NCBI GenBank assembly: GCA_964479465.1
Contig: CAYZMG010000009.1
Span: forward strand, 21,730 to 85,729
Reading direction: 5' to 3'
Length of the DNA: 64,000 nucleotides
DNA from: CADCTB01 sp964479465
GTDB taxonomy: Bacteria > Actinomycetota > Acidimicrobiia > Acidimicrobiales > AC-14
Shown: piece after piece, positions 43,693 through 53,000 of the stretch
How the letters are laid out: each line of letters opens with the position of its first letter
Numbering within the stretch: position 1 is the stretch's first letter
Notes under the pieces: model-generated
Databases searched by the model: none
The model's input: the letters and a program-made list of their open reading frames with translations, nothing else
Told to the model about the DNA's origin: nothing
Translations under genes and position numbers: made by a program

Positions 43693-45153
43693 GTGAACGA
43701 GCACGCGGTGGTGATCGCAGGCGGGGGCCCGACCGGGCTCATGCTGGCGGGCGAGCTGGCGTTGGCAGGGATCGACGTGGTCATCGTCGAACGGCGCACC
43801 AGTCAGGACCTCGACGGATCGCGAGCCGGCGGGCTTCTCCCCCGCACCATCGAGGTACTCGATCAGCGTGGCGTCGCCGACCGATTCGTCTCGGCGGGGC
43901 AGGTCTACCCGGCTCACGGGTTCGCCCTGATCCCCTTGGACATCAGCGACTTCCCCACCCGCCACAACTACGTGCTTGGGCTCTGGCAGAGCGACTTCGA
44001 GCGCATCCTCGCCGGCTGGGTCGATGAGCTCGGGGTTCCGATCCGTCGTGGCTGCGAGGTCGTGGGCTTCGCTCAGGACGACGCCGGCGTCGATGTCGAG
44101 CTGTCCGGTGGCGCGTCGCTCCGAGCGGAGTACCTCGTCGGCTGCGACGGAGGACGGAGCCTGATCCGCAAGGCAGCCGGCATCGACTTCCCCGGGCGGG
44201 ATCCGTCGACCAGCTGGATGATCGCCGAGGTCGAGATGGACGAGGAGCCGGAGTTCGGATTCCGTCGCGACAGCGCCGGCACCCATGCCATCGGTCGGAG
44301 GGCAGAGGGAGAGCCGATCCGGCTCGTCCTCACCGAACGAACCGTCGACCACACCGGCGACCCGACCATGGACGACCTTCGCGACGCACTCGTCGGCGTG
44401 TACGGGACGGACTATGGGCTCCGCAGCGCCGCTTGGATCTCCCGATTCACCGACATGACGCGGCAGGCGGCCTCCTATCGCCAAGGCCGTGTCCTGCTGG
44501 CCGGGGACGCCGCCCACATACACCCGCCTCACGGCGGACAAGGGATGGGCACCGGCGTGCAGGATGCCGTGAACCTGGGATGGAAGCTGGCCCAGGTGGT
44601 CAACAAGACGTCGCCCCAGAGCCTGCTGGACACCTACCACGCCGAACGGCATCCCGTTGGGGCCCGGGTGTTGCACAACACCACGGCGCAGGTCGCGCTC
44701 AGCAGCCCCGACGACCGTCACCAGGCCCTCCGCGACACGATGACCGAGCTGCTGGGCATGGACGAACCGCGCCGGCGTATCGCCGGGATGCTCACCGCTC
44801 TCGACATCCACTACGACCTCGGAGAGGGACACCCGCTGGTCGGTCGACGAATGCCAGACCTGGACTTGGAGACCACCGACGGTCTCACGCGCGTCTTCAC
44901 GCTGCTTCATGACGCCCGCCCTGTGCTCCTCAACTTCACCGACGCCGGCGGTTTCGATATCTCGCCTTGGGCGGATCGAGTCCGGATGGTCGACGCCATT
45001 CACGATGGCCTGTTTGAGCTCCCGGTCCTGGGCGAGGTCGCCGCTCCCCCGGCCGTGCTGATCCGACCCGACGGCCATGTCGCCTGGGCGGGACACCTCA
45101 CCGATCCCGAGCTGCCTCGATCGCTTGTCACCTGGTTCGGAGCCGGAATCTGA
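43693..45153 (+). CDS. FAD-dependent aromatic monooxygenase (PHBH fold)
   Basis: About 486 residues. The FAD-binding AGGGPTGLMLAGELALAG is N-terminal, the second FAD contact is VGCDGGRSLIRKAAGI, and the third is LLAGDAAHIHPPHGGQGMGT. The C-terminal ~110 residues have the thioredoxin-like layout of MhpA/PgaE-type enzymes (PVLLNFTDAGGFD). It would hydroxylate a phenolic or polyketide substrate with NAD(P)H and O2. GTG 43693 is preferred over the in-frame TTG 43687. It is not clearly linked to neighbours; the ABC pair upstream ends 78 bases before it. Confidence 0.9.
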   Translation: MNEHAVVIAGGGPTGLMLAGELALAGIDVVIVERRTSQDLDGSRAGGLLPRTIEVLDQRGVADRFVSAGQVYPAHGFALIPLDISDFPTRHNYVLGLWQSDFERILAGWVDELGVPIRRGCEVVGFAQDDAGVDVELSGGASLRAEYLVGCDGGRSLIRKAAGIDFPGRDPSTSWMIAEVEMDEEPEFGFRRDSAGTHAIGRRAEGEPIRLVLTERTVDHTGDPTMDDLRDALVGVYGTDYGLRSAAWISRFTDMTRQAASYRQGRVLLAGDAAHIHPPHGGQGMGTGVQDAVNLGWKLAQVVNKTSPQSLLDTYHAERHPVGARVLHNTTAQVALSSPDDRHQALRDTMTELLGMDEPRRRIAGMLTALDIHYDLGEGHPLVGRRMPDLDLETTDGLTRVFTLLHDARPVLLNFTDAGGFDISPWADRVRMVDAIHDGLFELPVLGEVAAPPAVLIRPDGHVAWAGHLTDPELPRSLVTWFGAGI

Positions 45154-45155
45154 GC

Positions 45156-45170
45156 GAGATCAGTGATCTC
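45156..45170. promoter_or_regulatory. 15-bp perfect palindrome upstream of the YCII gene
   Basis: GAGATCA-G-TGATCTC is a perfect 7-bp inverted repeat with a 1-base centre. It lies right behind the monooxygenase stop (45151-45153) and ~80 bases before the YCII gene. No T tract follows, so an operator is more likely than a terminator. The binding protein is unknown. Confidence 0.45.
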
Positions 45171-45250
45171 ATGTCGAGACGCTCTGACCGGCTCCGCTCA
45201 TCAGGTGAAGGGTCACGACAGACATGGCCCAGAACACCAAGGAGACCACC

Positions 45251-45661
45251 ATGCCGAAGTACCTGCTCCTCAAGCACTACCGCGGCGGCCCCGAGCCGTA
45301 CCGTCCCGTGCCCCCGATGGACCAGTGGGCCCCCGAGGACGTGGAGGCGCACATGGCCTTCCTCAGGCACGTCAGCGAGCTGCTCCAGGACAACGGCGAG
45401 TTCGTCGGCGCTCAGGCACTCACGCCGGCGCGCACCTGGGTGCGCTACGGCGGCCCGGGCGCCGCGCCAGTCGCCACTGACGGCCCGCTGCCCGAGACCA
45501 GCGACCTCGTGGCGGGTTGGTACATGATCGACGTCGAGTCGTACGAGCGCGCCGTCGAGCTGGCGGCCTACGTCTCTTCCGAGCCGGGTCCGGGCGGGGA
45601 GCCGCTGTATGAGTGGATCGACGTCCGGGAGGTCATGTACGAGGCACCCTCGGCCGACTGA
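45251..45661 (+). CDS. YCII-related protein
   Basis: 136 residues from ATG 45251, behind AAGGAG with good spacing. It opens with MPKYLLLKHYRGGPEP and has the ferredoxin-like fold of YCII/DGPF proteins, with VAGWYMIDVESYERAVELAA. Such proteins are typically found directly upstream of RpoE1-type ECF sigma factors, and here the following gene is what remains of one. Function is unknown. It may be a former regulator partner or enzyme. Confidence 0.85.
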   Translation: MPKYLLLKHYRGGPEPYRPVPPMDQWAPEDVEAHMAFLRHVSELLQDNGEFVGAQALTPARTWVRYGGPGAAPVATDGPLPETSDLVAGWYMIDVESYERAVELAAYVSSEPGPGGEPLYEWIDVREVMYEAPSAD

Positions 45662-45666
45662 CCGGC

Positions 45667-46910
45667 GTGATCGACGATCAGACGGCACGGCCGCGCTGCG
45701 CGCCTCCCGCCACCGCCGCGAAGAGGCGACCTACGCCGAGCCGCGGCCTTCTGCGACTGAGGAGGGCGACGACACCCTCTTCCTGCTCTTCTGCTGCTGT
45801 CACCCCGACCTCTCGCCCGCCTCCCAGGTGGCGCTGACCCTGCGCGCCGTCGGCGGCCTCACCACCCGGGAGATCGCCGACGCCTTCTACGTGCCGGAGG
45901 CGACGATGGCGCAGCGGATCAGTCGGGCCAAGCGCGCCCTGCACGGGCGCCGCCTGGACCAGCCCGGCGACCTCGCCGTCGTGCTGCGCGTGCTCTACCT
46001 CGTCTACACGGCCGGCCACGCCGGCCGGGTGGATCTGGCCGGCGAGGCGATCCGCCTCGCCCGCCAGCTCACCCTCGCCACCGAGGAACCCGAGGCACGG
46101 GGGCTGCTCGCACTGATGCTCCTCAACCACGCCCGACGCGCGGCGCGAATCGACTCAGAGGGTCGCCTCGTCACGCTCGACCGGCAGGACCGCAGCCGCT
46201 GGGACACACGCGAGATCGCCGAGGGCGTGCGCGTCCTGCAGTCGGCGCTGGCCGGTCAGCGCCCCGGCCGCTACCAGGTGGAAGCCGCCATCGCGGCCCT
46301 GCACGATGACGCGGCAAGCGCGGAGGAGACGGACTGGCAGCAAATCCTCGCCTGGTACGACGACCTCGTCGCCCTCACCGACGACCCGGTGAGCCAAGGC
46401 CCCGCTGCCGTGCTCGGGCGCGCGGTCGCGGTCGGCCACGTCCTCGGCGCCGCCGCCGGGCTGCGCGAGACCGACCGGCTGCGCGAGGTGCTCGGCGATC
46501 GGCACCGGTGGCACGCCGTCCGCGGCTATCTGCACGAGCTCAGCGGCGACCTCCCCGCGGCGGCCGCAGCGTATGCGGACGCCGCTCGTCGCGCCCCCGA
46601 GGTCGCCGAGCGCGACCACCTCATCCGTCAGGCTGCCCGGGCGCGAGCCGCCGGGTCATCAGGTTCATCGGCCGGGTCACTCGATCTTGAGCGCCGGGCG
46701 CCGGGTCCGCACCGCGCAGGTGAGCCCGCCTCGTTGGGCTCGGCGGATCAGGAAGAACCCGCGCGCGGTCCCTGCAATCCAGACGCCGGCCACGAGCAGA
46801 CCGGCGAGGAGCGTATGGCGGCGCAAGAGGGCGCCCAGGGCGGTGCCTCCAGCGACGGTGCCGAGCACGCCGAGGGTGAGGGGAAGGTGGCAGGGGCAGG
46901 CCAGGAATGA
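45667..46910 (+). pseudogene. ECF sigma factor (DUF6596 type) lacking region 2
   Basis: The frame carries a complete region 4 (DTLFLLFCCCHPDLSPASQV, then EIADAFYVPEATMAQRISRA) and the long C-terminal helical domain typical of YCII-paired ECF factors (~400 residues). The ~80-90 residues of region 2 are missing. A GTG start (VIDDQ) lies in a different frame from the rest. In frame, only a short linker (DGTAALRASRHRREEATYAE) precedes region 4. An internal deletion with frameshift is the simplest reading. No stop ends the domain; the frame runs antisense into the MerE-like gene. It could still make a truncated protein without promoter -10 recognition. Confidence 0.75.
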
Positions 46911-46976
46911 CCAGACCAGCCAGCGACGACCGCGCCGCTCGTCGGGGGAAGTCGTCGGAAGTTCCACTCTCGCCAC
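46677..46976 (-). CDS. MerE-like small metal-transport membrane protein
   Basis: 99 residues from GTG 46976. Two membrane helices: WLVWSFLACPCHLPLTLGVL contains CPCHLP, characteristic of MerE-type broad-spectrum mercury transporters, and LLAGLLVAGVWIAGTARGFF is the second. The end is basic. A CsoR-type palindrome lies 9 bases upstream of the start, which suggests regulation by Cu(I), sulfide or a related thiol signal rather than MerR. It overlaps the sigma-factor remnant on the other strand. No other metal gene is in the window. Confidence 0.6.
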   Translation of the reverse strand: MARVELPTTSPDERRGRRWLVWSFLACPCHLPLTLGVLGTVAGGTALGALLRRHTLLAGLLVAGVWIAGTARGFFLIRRAQRGGLTCAVRTRRPALKIE

Positions 46977-46984
46977 TGTACCGG

Positions 46985-46998
46985 TACCCCTGGGGGTA
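46985..46998. promoter_or_regulatory. TACCCC-N2-GGGGTA palindrome, CsoR-type operator
   Basis: TACCCC (46985-46990) and GGGGTA (46993-46998) are exact complements. CsoR-family repressors recognise such G-tract palindromes. It sits just upstream of the MerE-like gene. No csoR gene is in the window, so the repressor would be encoded elsewhere. Confidence 0.55.
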
Positions 46999-47007
46999 TA
47001 TGGACGG

Positions 47008-47278
47008 TCAGTACAGGACATAGTCCCGGATGAGGGCGGCGACCATGGCGGCATCGGTCTTGAAGGCGAAGTGACCGTGCCCGTCAAGAACCTGGATACG
47101 AGCGTCGGGGATGGCGGCGGCCGCCCGCCTGGTCAGCTCGGCGAGGGCGGGCTCCGTCATCGAGCCGGTAAGCAGCAACGCCGGCGCGATGATCCCGTCG
47201 AACTGGCCGCCCTGATACACCCACGTGTGCTCGACCCGGCGTCCCGTCAGCAGATCGGACGGTGAGGTGCCTGGTCAT
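47008..47278 (-). pseudogene. Alpha/beta hydrolase remnant
   Basis: The minus strand ends with the typical last part of an alpha/beta hydrolase: FDGIIAPALLLTGS (strand before the Asp loop) and IQVLDGHGHFAFKTDAAMVA (catalytic His region), then a proper stop at 47008. The N-terminus survives as MTRHLTVRSADGT from ATG 47278 but in another frame. About 200 residues in the middle, including the nucleophile, are missing. This is a deletion remnant with a frameshift, not a functional gene. Confidence 0.7.
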
Positions 47279-47369
47279 CGCGTCGGTCCGGGTTCTCTGC
47301 CCCCATGGCACCACTCTTCCAGATCGGCCGCCGTAAGCAGCGAGCGGTCCCCTGGCATGATGGCCACCG

Positions 47370-48368
47370 ATGAAGGTCTTTCTCAGCTACCGGCGTAGCG
47401 ATGTCGGCGGGTACGCCGGCCGTCTCAACGACGTGCTGGTCCAGCGCCTTGGCGCCAAGAACGTGTTCCATGACGTGAGCACCATCGCGCCCGGGCGGGA
47501 CTTCGCCGACGTCATCCAACGGGCCCTCGACGACTGCGACGCCGCCCTGGCCGTCATCGGCCCCGGGTGGTCGGCCACGACGCCGGAGGGCACGTCGAGG
47601 CTCCAGCACGCCGACGACTACGTGCGGCTGGAGCTGGCGACCGCCCTCAACCACGGACTCCCAGTCGTCCCCGTCCTGCTGGGAGGGGCCAAGCTCCCGC
47701 CGCCCGACGAGCTGCCCGACGACGTCAAGCTCCTCACCCGGCGCCAGGCCGTCGTCCTGCACGACGAGACGTGGCACCAGGACGTCGATGGCCTGCTGCG
47801 CTCGTTACGGGGCGAGGTGGAAGGGCCAGTCGAGCAGCCGAGCCGGCGAGGGCGAGTCGTGGCGCTCGGAGTCGGGGTGGCAGTCCTGGCCGTCGGCGCT
47901 CTGGCTGTGTCGCAGCGATCGGGCGGGTCCGGCGGTGGGTCGGACGGCGAGGTCGTCGCTGCCTGCGTGACGCCGGGCGAAAGCTGGACCTCGCTCCCCC
48001 TCAACGCCCGTGCGACCGTTGAAGCACCGGTGGAGAATGGCACAGTGGCCTACTCGGTGCGTACCGCCCGCTGGCAGGAGATCGAGCCCGGGCGGTGGCA
48101 GATCACCCTCGACACGAGCCTGGAGAACCGCACGGCGACCGAGATGTACCACGGCGACTGGCTCTACGAGTCGCTGCTCGTCGGCCAGCGGGCGTTCGAG
48201 AAGACGTGCTTCTCGCCCTTCCCCGATCTGGTGATCGCCGGCGCGGTCGGCGACGCCCTCATCGGCTACGAGACACGCTGCATGCCCGCCGGTTCCATCG
48301 AGCTCGCCGTCGACGATGCTCCGGCGAGAATCCGCGTGACCGATGCGACCGAGCCGTCGACTTGCTGA
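47370..48368 (+). CDS. TIR-domain membrane protein with Cys-rich outer domain
   Basis: 332 residues. The TIR domain (~1-145) begins KVFLSYRRSDVGGYAGRLND and contains VFHDVSTIAPGRDFADVI and DDYVRLELATAL; the Glu at ~88 matches the catalytic Glu of NADase TIR domains. A helix (~165-181, VVALGVGVAVLAVGALA) leads to ~150 residues outside with four cysteines (near 193, 277, 305 and the last residue). Bacterial TIR proteins act in defence or as NAD+-consuming effectors, but a TIR cytosolic head on an outer sensor also fits signalling. Neighbours do not settle it. Confidence 0.82.
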   Translation: MKVFLSYRRSDVGGYAGRLNDVLVQRLGAKNVFHDVSTIAPGRDFADVIQRALDDCDAALAVIGPGWSATTPEGTSRLQHADDYVRLELATALNHGLPVVPVLLGGAKLPPPDELPDDVKLLTRRQAVVLHDETWHQDVDGLLRSLRGEVEGPVEQPSRRGRVVALGVGVAVLAVGALAVSQRSGGSGGGSDGEVVAACVTPGESWTSLPLNARATVEAPVENGTVAYSVRTARWQEIEPGRWQITLDTSLENRTATEMYHGDWLYESLLVGQRAFEKTCFSPFPDLVIAGAVGDALIGYETRCMPAGSIELAVDDAPARIRVTDATEPSTC

Positions 48369-48410
48369 ACGGCGTACCGCTACCCACGTCGTAGCAGCAG
48401 GCGTGGTGCA

Positions 48411-48824
48411 TCAGTCGTCGTCGTCCTTGTCGTCGTCCTTGTCGTCGTCCTTGTCGTCGTCCTTGCCCTTCCCCTCGTTCTTGGTCGTTCTTGTCGTCCC
48501 CCGGGTGTCCCGCTGGCCGAGGGTGGTGGTGAGTTGGGTGGTAGGGGTAGGGGTCGGCCCCAGTTGCGCCTCGACCGCTGCGGCTGCAGCCAGCACCCTG
48601 GCGGCGCCCTCGTCACTCAACTCCCCGCTCTGGCGCAGGTCGGCGACGGTCTGGCGTACTTCGGCCAGCCTCGCCGCCGCCCCAGCCCGGTCTCCCCTCG
48701 TTGCCGCCGCCCGCACCTGCTGCACCTGGGGATCGAGCGCGGCTGCGGCGCTCTGGCCGATGCCATCAGCCTCCTGACCGCAAGCCACCAGAACAAGAAG
48801 CATGAGCATGCCGAGTCGGCGCAT
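48411..48824 (-). CDS. Lipoprotein with poly-Asp/Lys tail, coupled to a kinase gene
   Basis: 137 residues. The start (MRRLGMLMLLVLVACGQEAD) is a lipoprotein signal with lipobox LVAC. A helical region of ~75 residues (heptad-like AAARLAEVRQTVADLRQSGE) is followed by a Thr/Pro linker and a C-terminus made of DDDK repeats encoded by four 12-bp copies. The ATG at 48824 overlaps the kinase stop (ATGA), so the two are cotranslated. It probably sits at the outer face of the membrane next to the kinase's short outer domain. Such a pairing suggests a ligand or modulator, but this is an inference. Confidence 0.75.
   Translation of the reverse strand: MRRLGMLMLLVLVACGQEADGIGQSAAAALDPQVQQVRAAATRGDRAGAAARLAEVRQTVADLRQSGELSDEGAARVLAAAAAVEAQLGPTPTPTTQLTTTLGQRDTRGTTRTTKNEGKGKDDDKDDDKDDDKDDDD
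48417..48464. repeat. Four exact copies of a 12-bp unit coding DDDK
   Basis: GTCGTCGTCCTT occurs four times in tandem on the plus strand, coding KDDD units in the lipoprotein tail. Copy number is likely to vary by slippage without breaking the frame. Confidence 0.9.
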
Positions 48825-49996
48825 CACGGGCGGACCGCCTCTTCGAGCGTCTTGATGGCGCGGTCAAGGGGTTCCGGGACCGACCCTCCGGGGGCTTGCT
48901 GTGCCGTTGGCGACGTGACCCCCGCCGGCGTCGCGGGAGGATCGCCGCTTCGGGTGGCGAGAACGACGACGAGCACGAAGACAGCGACGATGACCACGGC
49001 GAGGGCTGTGCCCGGGCTGCGACGGCTTCGCTCCCAGAAGGTCGTCGCCATCGAGGCCATTGGGGGTCGGCCGACCTCGGCCGGTTGCCGAGCGGTCGGC
49101 GCCGAGAGGACCTCGGTCGAGGACGGGACGGCATTCAGCACGGTCGCCGTACCACCACCAGCGGCGGCGATGTTGACTCCTTCCAGTGCCGCGGCCATGG
49201 CCGCGGCAGAGTTGAAGCGCCGGCCCGGCTCCTTGGCCATTGCCAGCTCAACCGCCGCCACCAGCGATGCCTCGAGGCCGGGACGGGCCTCGGCCAGTGG
49301 GATCGCCTGGTGGGCCTCCACCGCGCGCATGAGGCCGATCGGCGTGTCGGCCTCGAAGGGCTTCCGGCCACTCAGGGCCTCGTAGAGGACCACGCCGACT
49401 GCGTACAGGTCACTCTGGGGTGTCGCCGGCTGTCCCGCCACCCGCTCGGGTGCCAGATAGGCGGCGGTCCCCACGATCATCCCGGTGCTGGTCAGGTTCA
49501 GGCCCTCGGTGCTCTTGGCAATGCCGAAGTCACCCACCTTGGCCCTGCCATCGGCGGCGAGCAGCACGTTGCCGGGTTTGATGTCCCGGTGCAGGATTCC
49601 GGCGGCATGGGACGCCTCCAACGCACCCAGAACCTCCATGCCGATGCGCCGGACCGCCTCGGGGTCGAGGGAGCCCAGGGCGACCTCGTCGGCCAGCGTG
49701 CGTCCCGGCAGCAGCTCCATGACCAGATAGGGGATGCCGTCGTGCTCCCCGCTGTCGAAGACCTGGACCACGTTGGGGTGACTGAGTCGGGCCGCGGAGC
49801 GGGCCTCGGCCTCGAAGCGCTCCCGGACGCCGGCCTCCGAGGCCATATGGCCGCTGAGGAGCTTGACGGCCACGCTGCGGCCCAGCCGCAGGTCACGAGC
49901 CGCCCAAACCTCGCCCATGCCGCCCCTGCCGACGACTTCGACGAGCTCATAGCGATCCGCCAGTGTCATCGCCGGGCGCTCCACGGGAGGGATCAT
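48824..49996 (-). CDS. PknB-type Ser/Thr protein kinase with single TM helix
   Basis: 390 residues. The kinase domain (~16-275) is intact: VGRGGMGEVWAARD, the lysine in SVAVKLL, HRDIKPGN, DFGIAKS and GTAAYLAPE. A linker and one membrane helix (~330-350, ALAVVIVAVFVLVVVLATRS) leave only a short ~40-residue outer tail and no PASTA domains, so direct peptidoglycan sensing is unlikely. It is coupled to the lipoprotein gene by an ATGA overlap. The substrate is unknown. Confidence 0.92.
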   Translation of the reverse strand: MIPPVERPAMTLADRYELVEVVGRGGMGEVWAARDLRLGRSVAVKLLSGHMASEAGVRERFEAEARSAARLSHPNVVQVFDSGEHDGIPYLVMELLPGRTLADEVALGSLDPEAVRRIGMEVLGALEASHAAGILHRDIKPGNVLLAADGRAKVGDFGIAKSTEGLNLTSTGMIVGTAAYLAPERVAGQPATPQSDLYAVGVVLYEALSGRKPFEADTPIGLMRAVEAHQAIPLAEARPGLEASLVAAVELAMAKEPGRRFNSAAAMAAALEGVNIAAAGGGTATVLNAVPSSTEVLSAPTARQPAEVGRPPMASMATTFWERSRRSPGTALAVVIVAVFVLVVVLATRSGDPPATPAGVTSPTAQQAPGGSVPEPLDRAIKTLEEAVRP

Positions 49997-50087
49997 TGCC
50001 TCATACCTTCCCAGGTTGCGCCGGCGGCGAACGAAGGGGCCCGACGATCGCCGAGATCATCGCCACCGTCGTGTTCGCGTAAGACTG

Positions 50088-53000
50088 CTACAGGGGGAAG
50101 TGGTCGGCGTAGATCATGCGCGGCTCGAAGCCGGGCCGCTCGACCCCGAGCGGGTCGGCGGGCAGGAACTCCCACTCCTCCACCGTCACCCGCCAGTCGG
50201 ACTCGTTCCCCGGGGTGCGGGGCGGCAGGGCGGTCGGCAACTCGAGCTGCCCGGACCAGGTGATGACCGGCCCGGCGGCGCCGAGGATCGGAAGCGTCTC
50301 GTGTGCGACCGTGACCCAGCCGAGGTCGGTTCCGACCGCCGGGTCGCGGCGTTCCAGCCGGGCCCGCACGCGGCGGCTGGCGTCGACGACATCGAGAAAG
50401 GTCTCGGCCGCGGTGCGGCTCGGGAGGGTGGGCAGGCCGATCGGCCCGGTCACGATGACGCGGGCGTGTCGGTCGTCGGGACGGGTGAGGGTGGCAATGC
50501 GCTCCGGTGCGAGCTGCGCGTAGTCGCAGACGTGAACCGGCCCGAGGTGGAGACCGGGCAGCGAGCTCGGCTGGTAGCGGGCGACGGCGAGTCGCACGAA
50601 GGGCCAGAAGGCGGTCGCCGGGTCGAGGGCGACGTCCACGAACCAGAGGTTGCGGTCCCGGGAGAACTCCGGCGTGTAGCCCAGGACGCGCACCGTGGGA
50701 CGACCGGTGACGTCGACGAGGGGCAACGTGACGGGTCGCCCCACGGGCCGCCCTGGGACGGGACGGTCGTCGAGTCCGAACAGGTGCAGCACGTCGATCA
50801 GCGGCAGCGCCGAGCGCGACGCCGGCCCCTGCTGGAGCCACACGGGATCGCCACCCCACTGGCTGACGGAGCCCTGCAGACCCACGTCGGTGCCCGACGC
50901 AAGAACCACACCCAGCAGCTCGCCGTTCCCCGTCGTGTACCAGGGCCGGTCGAGGTAGACGCGGAGCCCGGCCCGACGGGTCCGGCGCAGGCCGAACGGC
51001 TGAGCGGGCTCGGTGCGCTCGTCCCATCGGAACAGGGGCAGGATGTCGCGCACGACGACCTTTGCCGGCCGAGCACTGCTGGGCACGTCGATCCGGCGCA
51101 CCGGCCCGACCACGGACAGGTCGTCCACCGTCGGCGTCACCTGAGGGGAGAAGTACTCGCGGTACCGGGTCGTGGCCCGGACGCTGTAGTCGACGTCGCG
51201 GTGGCGGGTGTCGCCCATCTTGTGCACGGACTGGTGCACCCGCAGCGGCCCGCCCGGGAAGGGCACGGTGGCGTCGGCGCCAGCCAGCACCACGAGATCC
51301 TCGTCGTAGCCGACCTCGGAGCCGAAGGCGGCGGCGACGACCGTGACCTCCTCGGGCTCCGGCTTGGCGACGTCGTCGACCCACTCCTTCCAGGTGGCCT
51401 CCATGTCGATGCGGTCCGTGCTCGGGCCGTGGACGTCGACCGCGCCGAACAACGTGACCTCGGTGTCGCCCTCGGAGCGGGACGGGACGAGCACCGTCGG
51501 CCGCGGCACCTCCACCGGGCGGGGCACGGCGTGCACCAGCCGCACCTCGGCGGACGGGGTCAGCCACCACATCCAGCCGTCGGCCGCAGCCTCGGCCAGC
51601 ACCGGATCGGCCTGCGCCGCCGGCGAGATGGAGCGCCACAGCCCCAACAGCTCGAGCGATTCGCGGTCGAGACAGGTGGACATCCGCATACGCAGGTGCT
51701 CGCCAGGAGGGACGGTCATGCGAACGACGTGGCCCTCGACCTCCGCGCTCAGCTCGGCGCCGGCCTCCAGCACCAGTCGCAGGGGCGTCGGCGACGGCCA
51801 CGCGCCGGGATAGCGCAGGGTCGTGCCCTCCATGGCCAGCAGGCCGGTGAGGCGGTGGTCCTTGCCGGCGTCGGGGAACGTCAGCGACACGCCGGCGGCG
51901 AGCGGGTCGGGAAGGTACGGGAGCACGAGCTCGTCGACGTCGTGGACGACGTACTGGCCGGGCGTGGGAGCCTTCCCGAGGGGCAGGTCCGCCGGCGTCG
52001 CATGCTCCGGTGTCTCGGCGGTCGGTGAGACGACGAAGCGCACGCCGGGCTGGGGCAGGCGCTGGCCGGGATTGGCGACGTCGGCGACCGTCTCGGAGAA
52101 GAACGTCCCCGACTCCCGCAGCGCGATGCCCAGCGCGGTGCGGAGATCTGCCGGCGATCCGCCGCCGATGGCGAAGTCGAACGCGCCGTGCAGCTCGGCC
52201 TCGAACTGGCTCGTCTTGGGGGCGGCAAGGTGGCGCTGACTGTCCTCCCGCCAGCCCAGATCCAGACCGGGGTGGGCGGCCAGCACCTGGGCCGCGTACG
52301 TCGCCGGCGGCACGAGCGTGACGGCGAGGTCGCCAGGTGCAGCCTGCTCCACGCCCGAGCGGATCACGAGCCGCAGCAGGGACTCGCCCTCGGTGTAGGG
52401 ATGCCGGGGGACGGTGGCCGGCTCGACGATCGGGTCCCACCGCAGGAACGGCCGGGGGGTGGAGACGACCTGGCCGAGCAGCGCGAGGAGTTGGGCGATC
52501 GACAGGCCCCCCCGCTTTCCCACCGCCGGCAGCAGCCCGACCTGGCCCAGAGCGAGGGAGGACAGCGCGGCGCCGTAGAGGGCGGGGCTGCTCTGCACGT
52601 CGGTCCGGCGCAGGAGGTGGGGCGACTCGTCGGTGGCCCGGGCGAAGGCGGTCTCGATGCGGCCCCGCCGGTCGACGCCTGCCGCGAACGCTGCCCCGCT
52701 GCTGGCGGCCAGGCGGGTGGCCACCACATCGTCGACCTCCCGGACGCCGGTCAGGCGCACGCCGTCAAGGTCGACGCCCGGCACGCCCGTGCCCCGACCA
52801 GGGCCGTCCACCGGCCGCGGTCGCAGCACGCGCAACTGCTCGCGGACGGCGTCCACCGGGACCGGCGCGTCCTTGAGGCGGGACGACACGGTGGCCTCGT
52901 GCGGCTTCCCGGCCAGCAGCTCCTGGCCATGGGCGGCGGCGACCTTCATGTCGAACGGTGGCCGCTGCTCCTTGCGCTTCTCCGCCGGCGGCAACGCGTT

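Noticed and set aside
48414..48428. DDDDK-like protease-site motif at the end of the lipoprotein
   Set aside because: It arises from the DDDK repeat and the acidic tail. There is no reason to infer processing.
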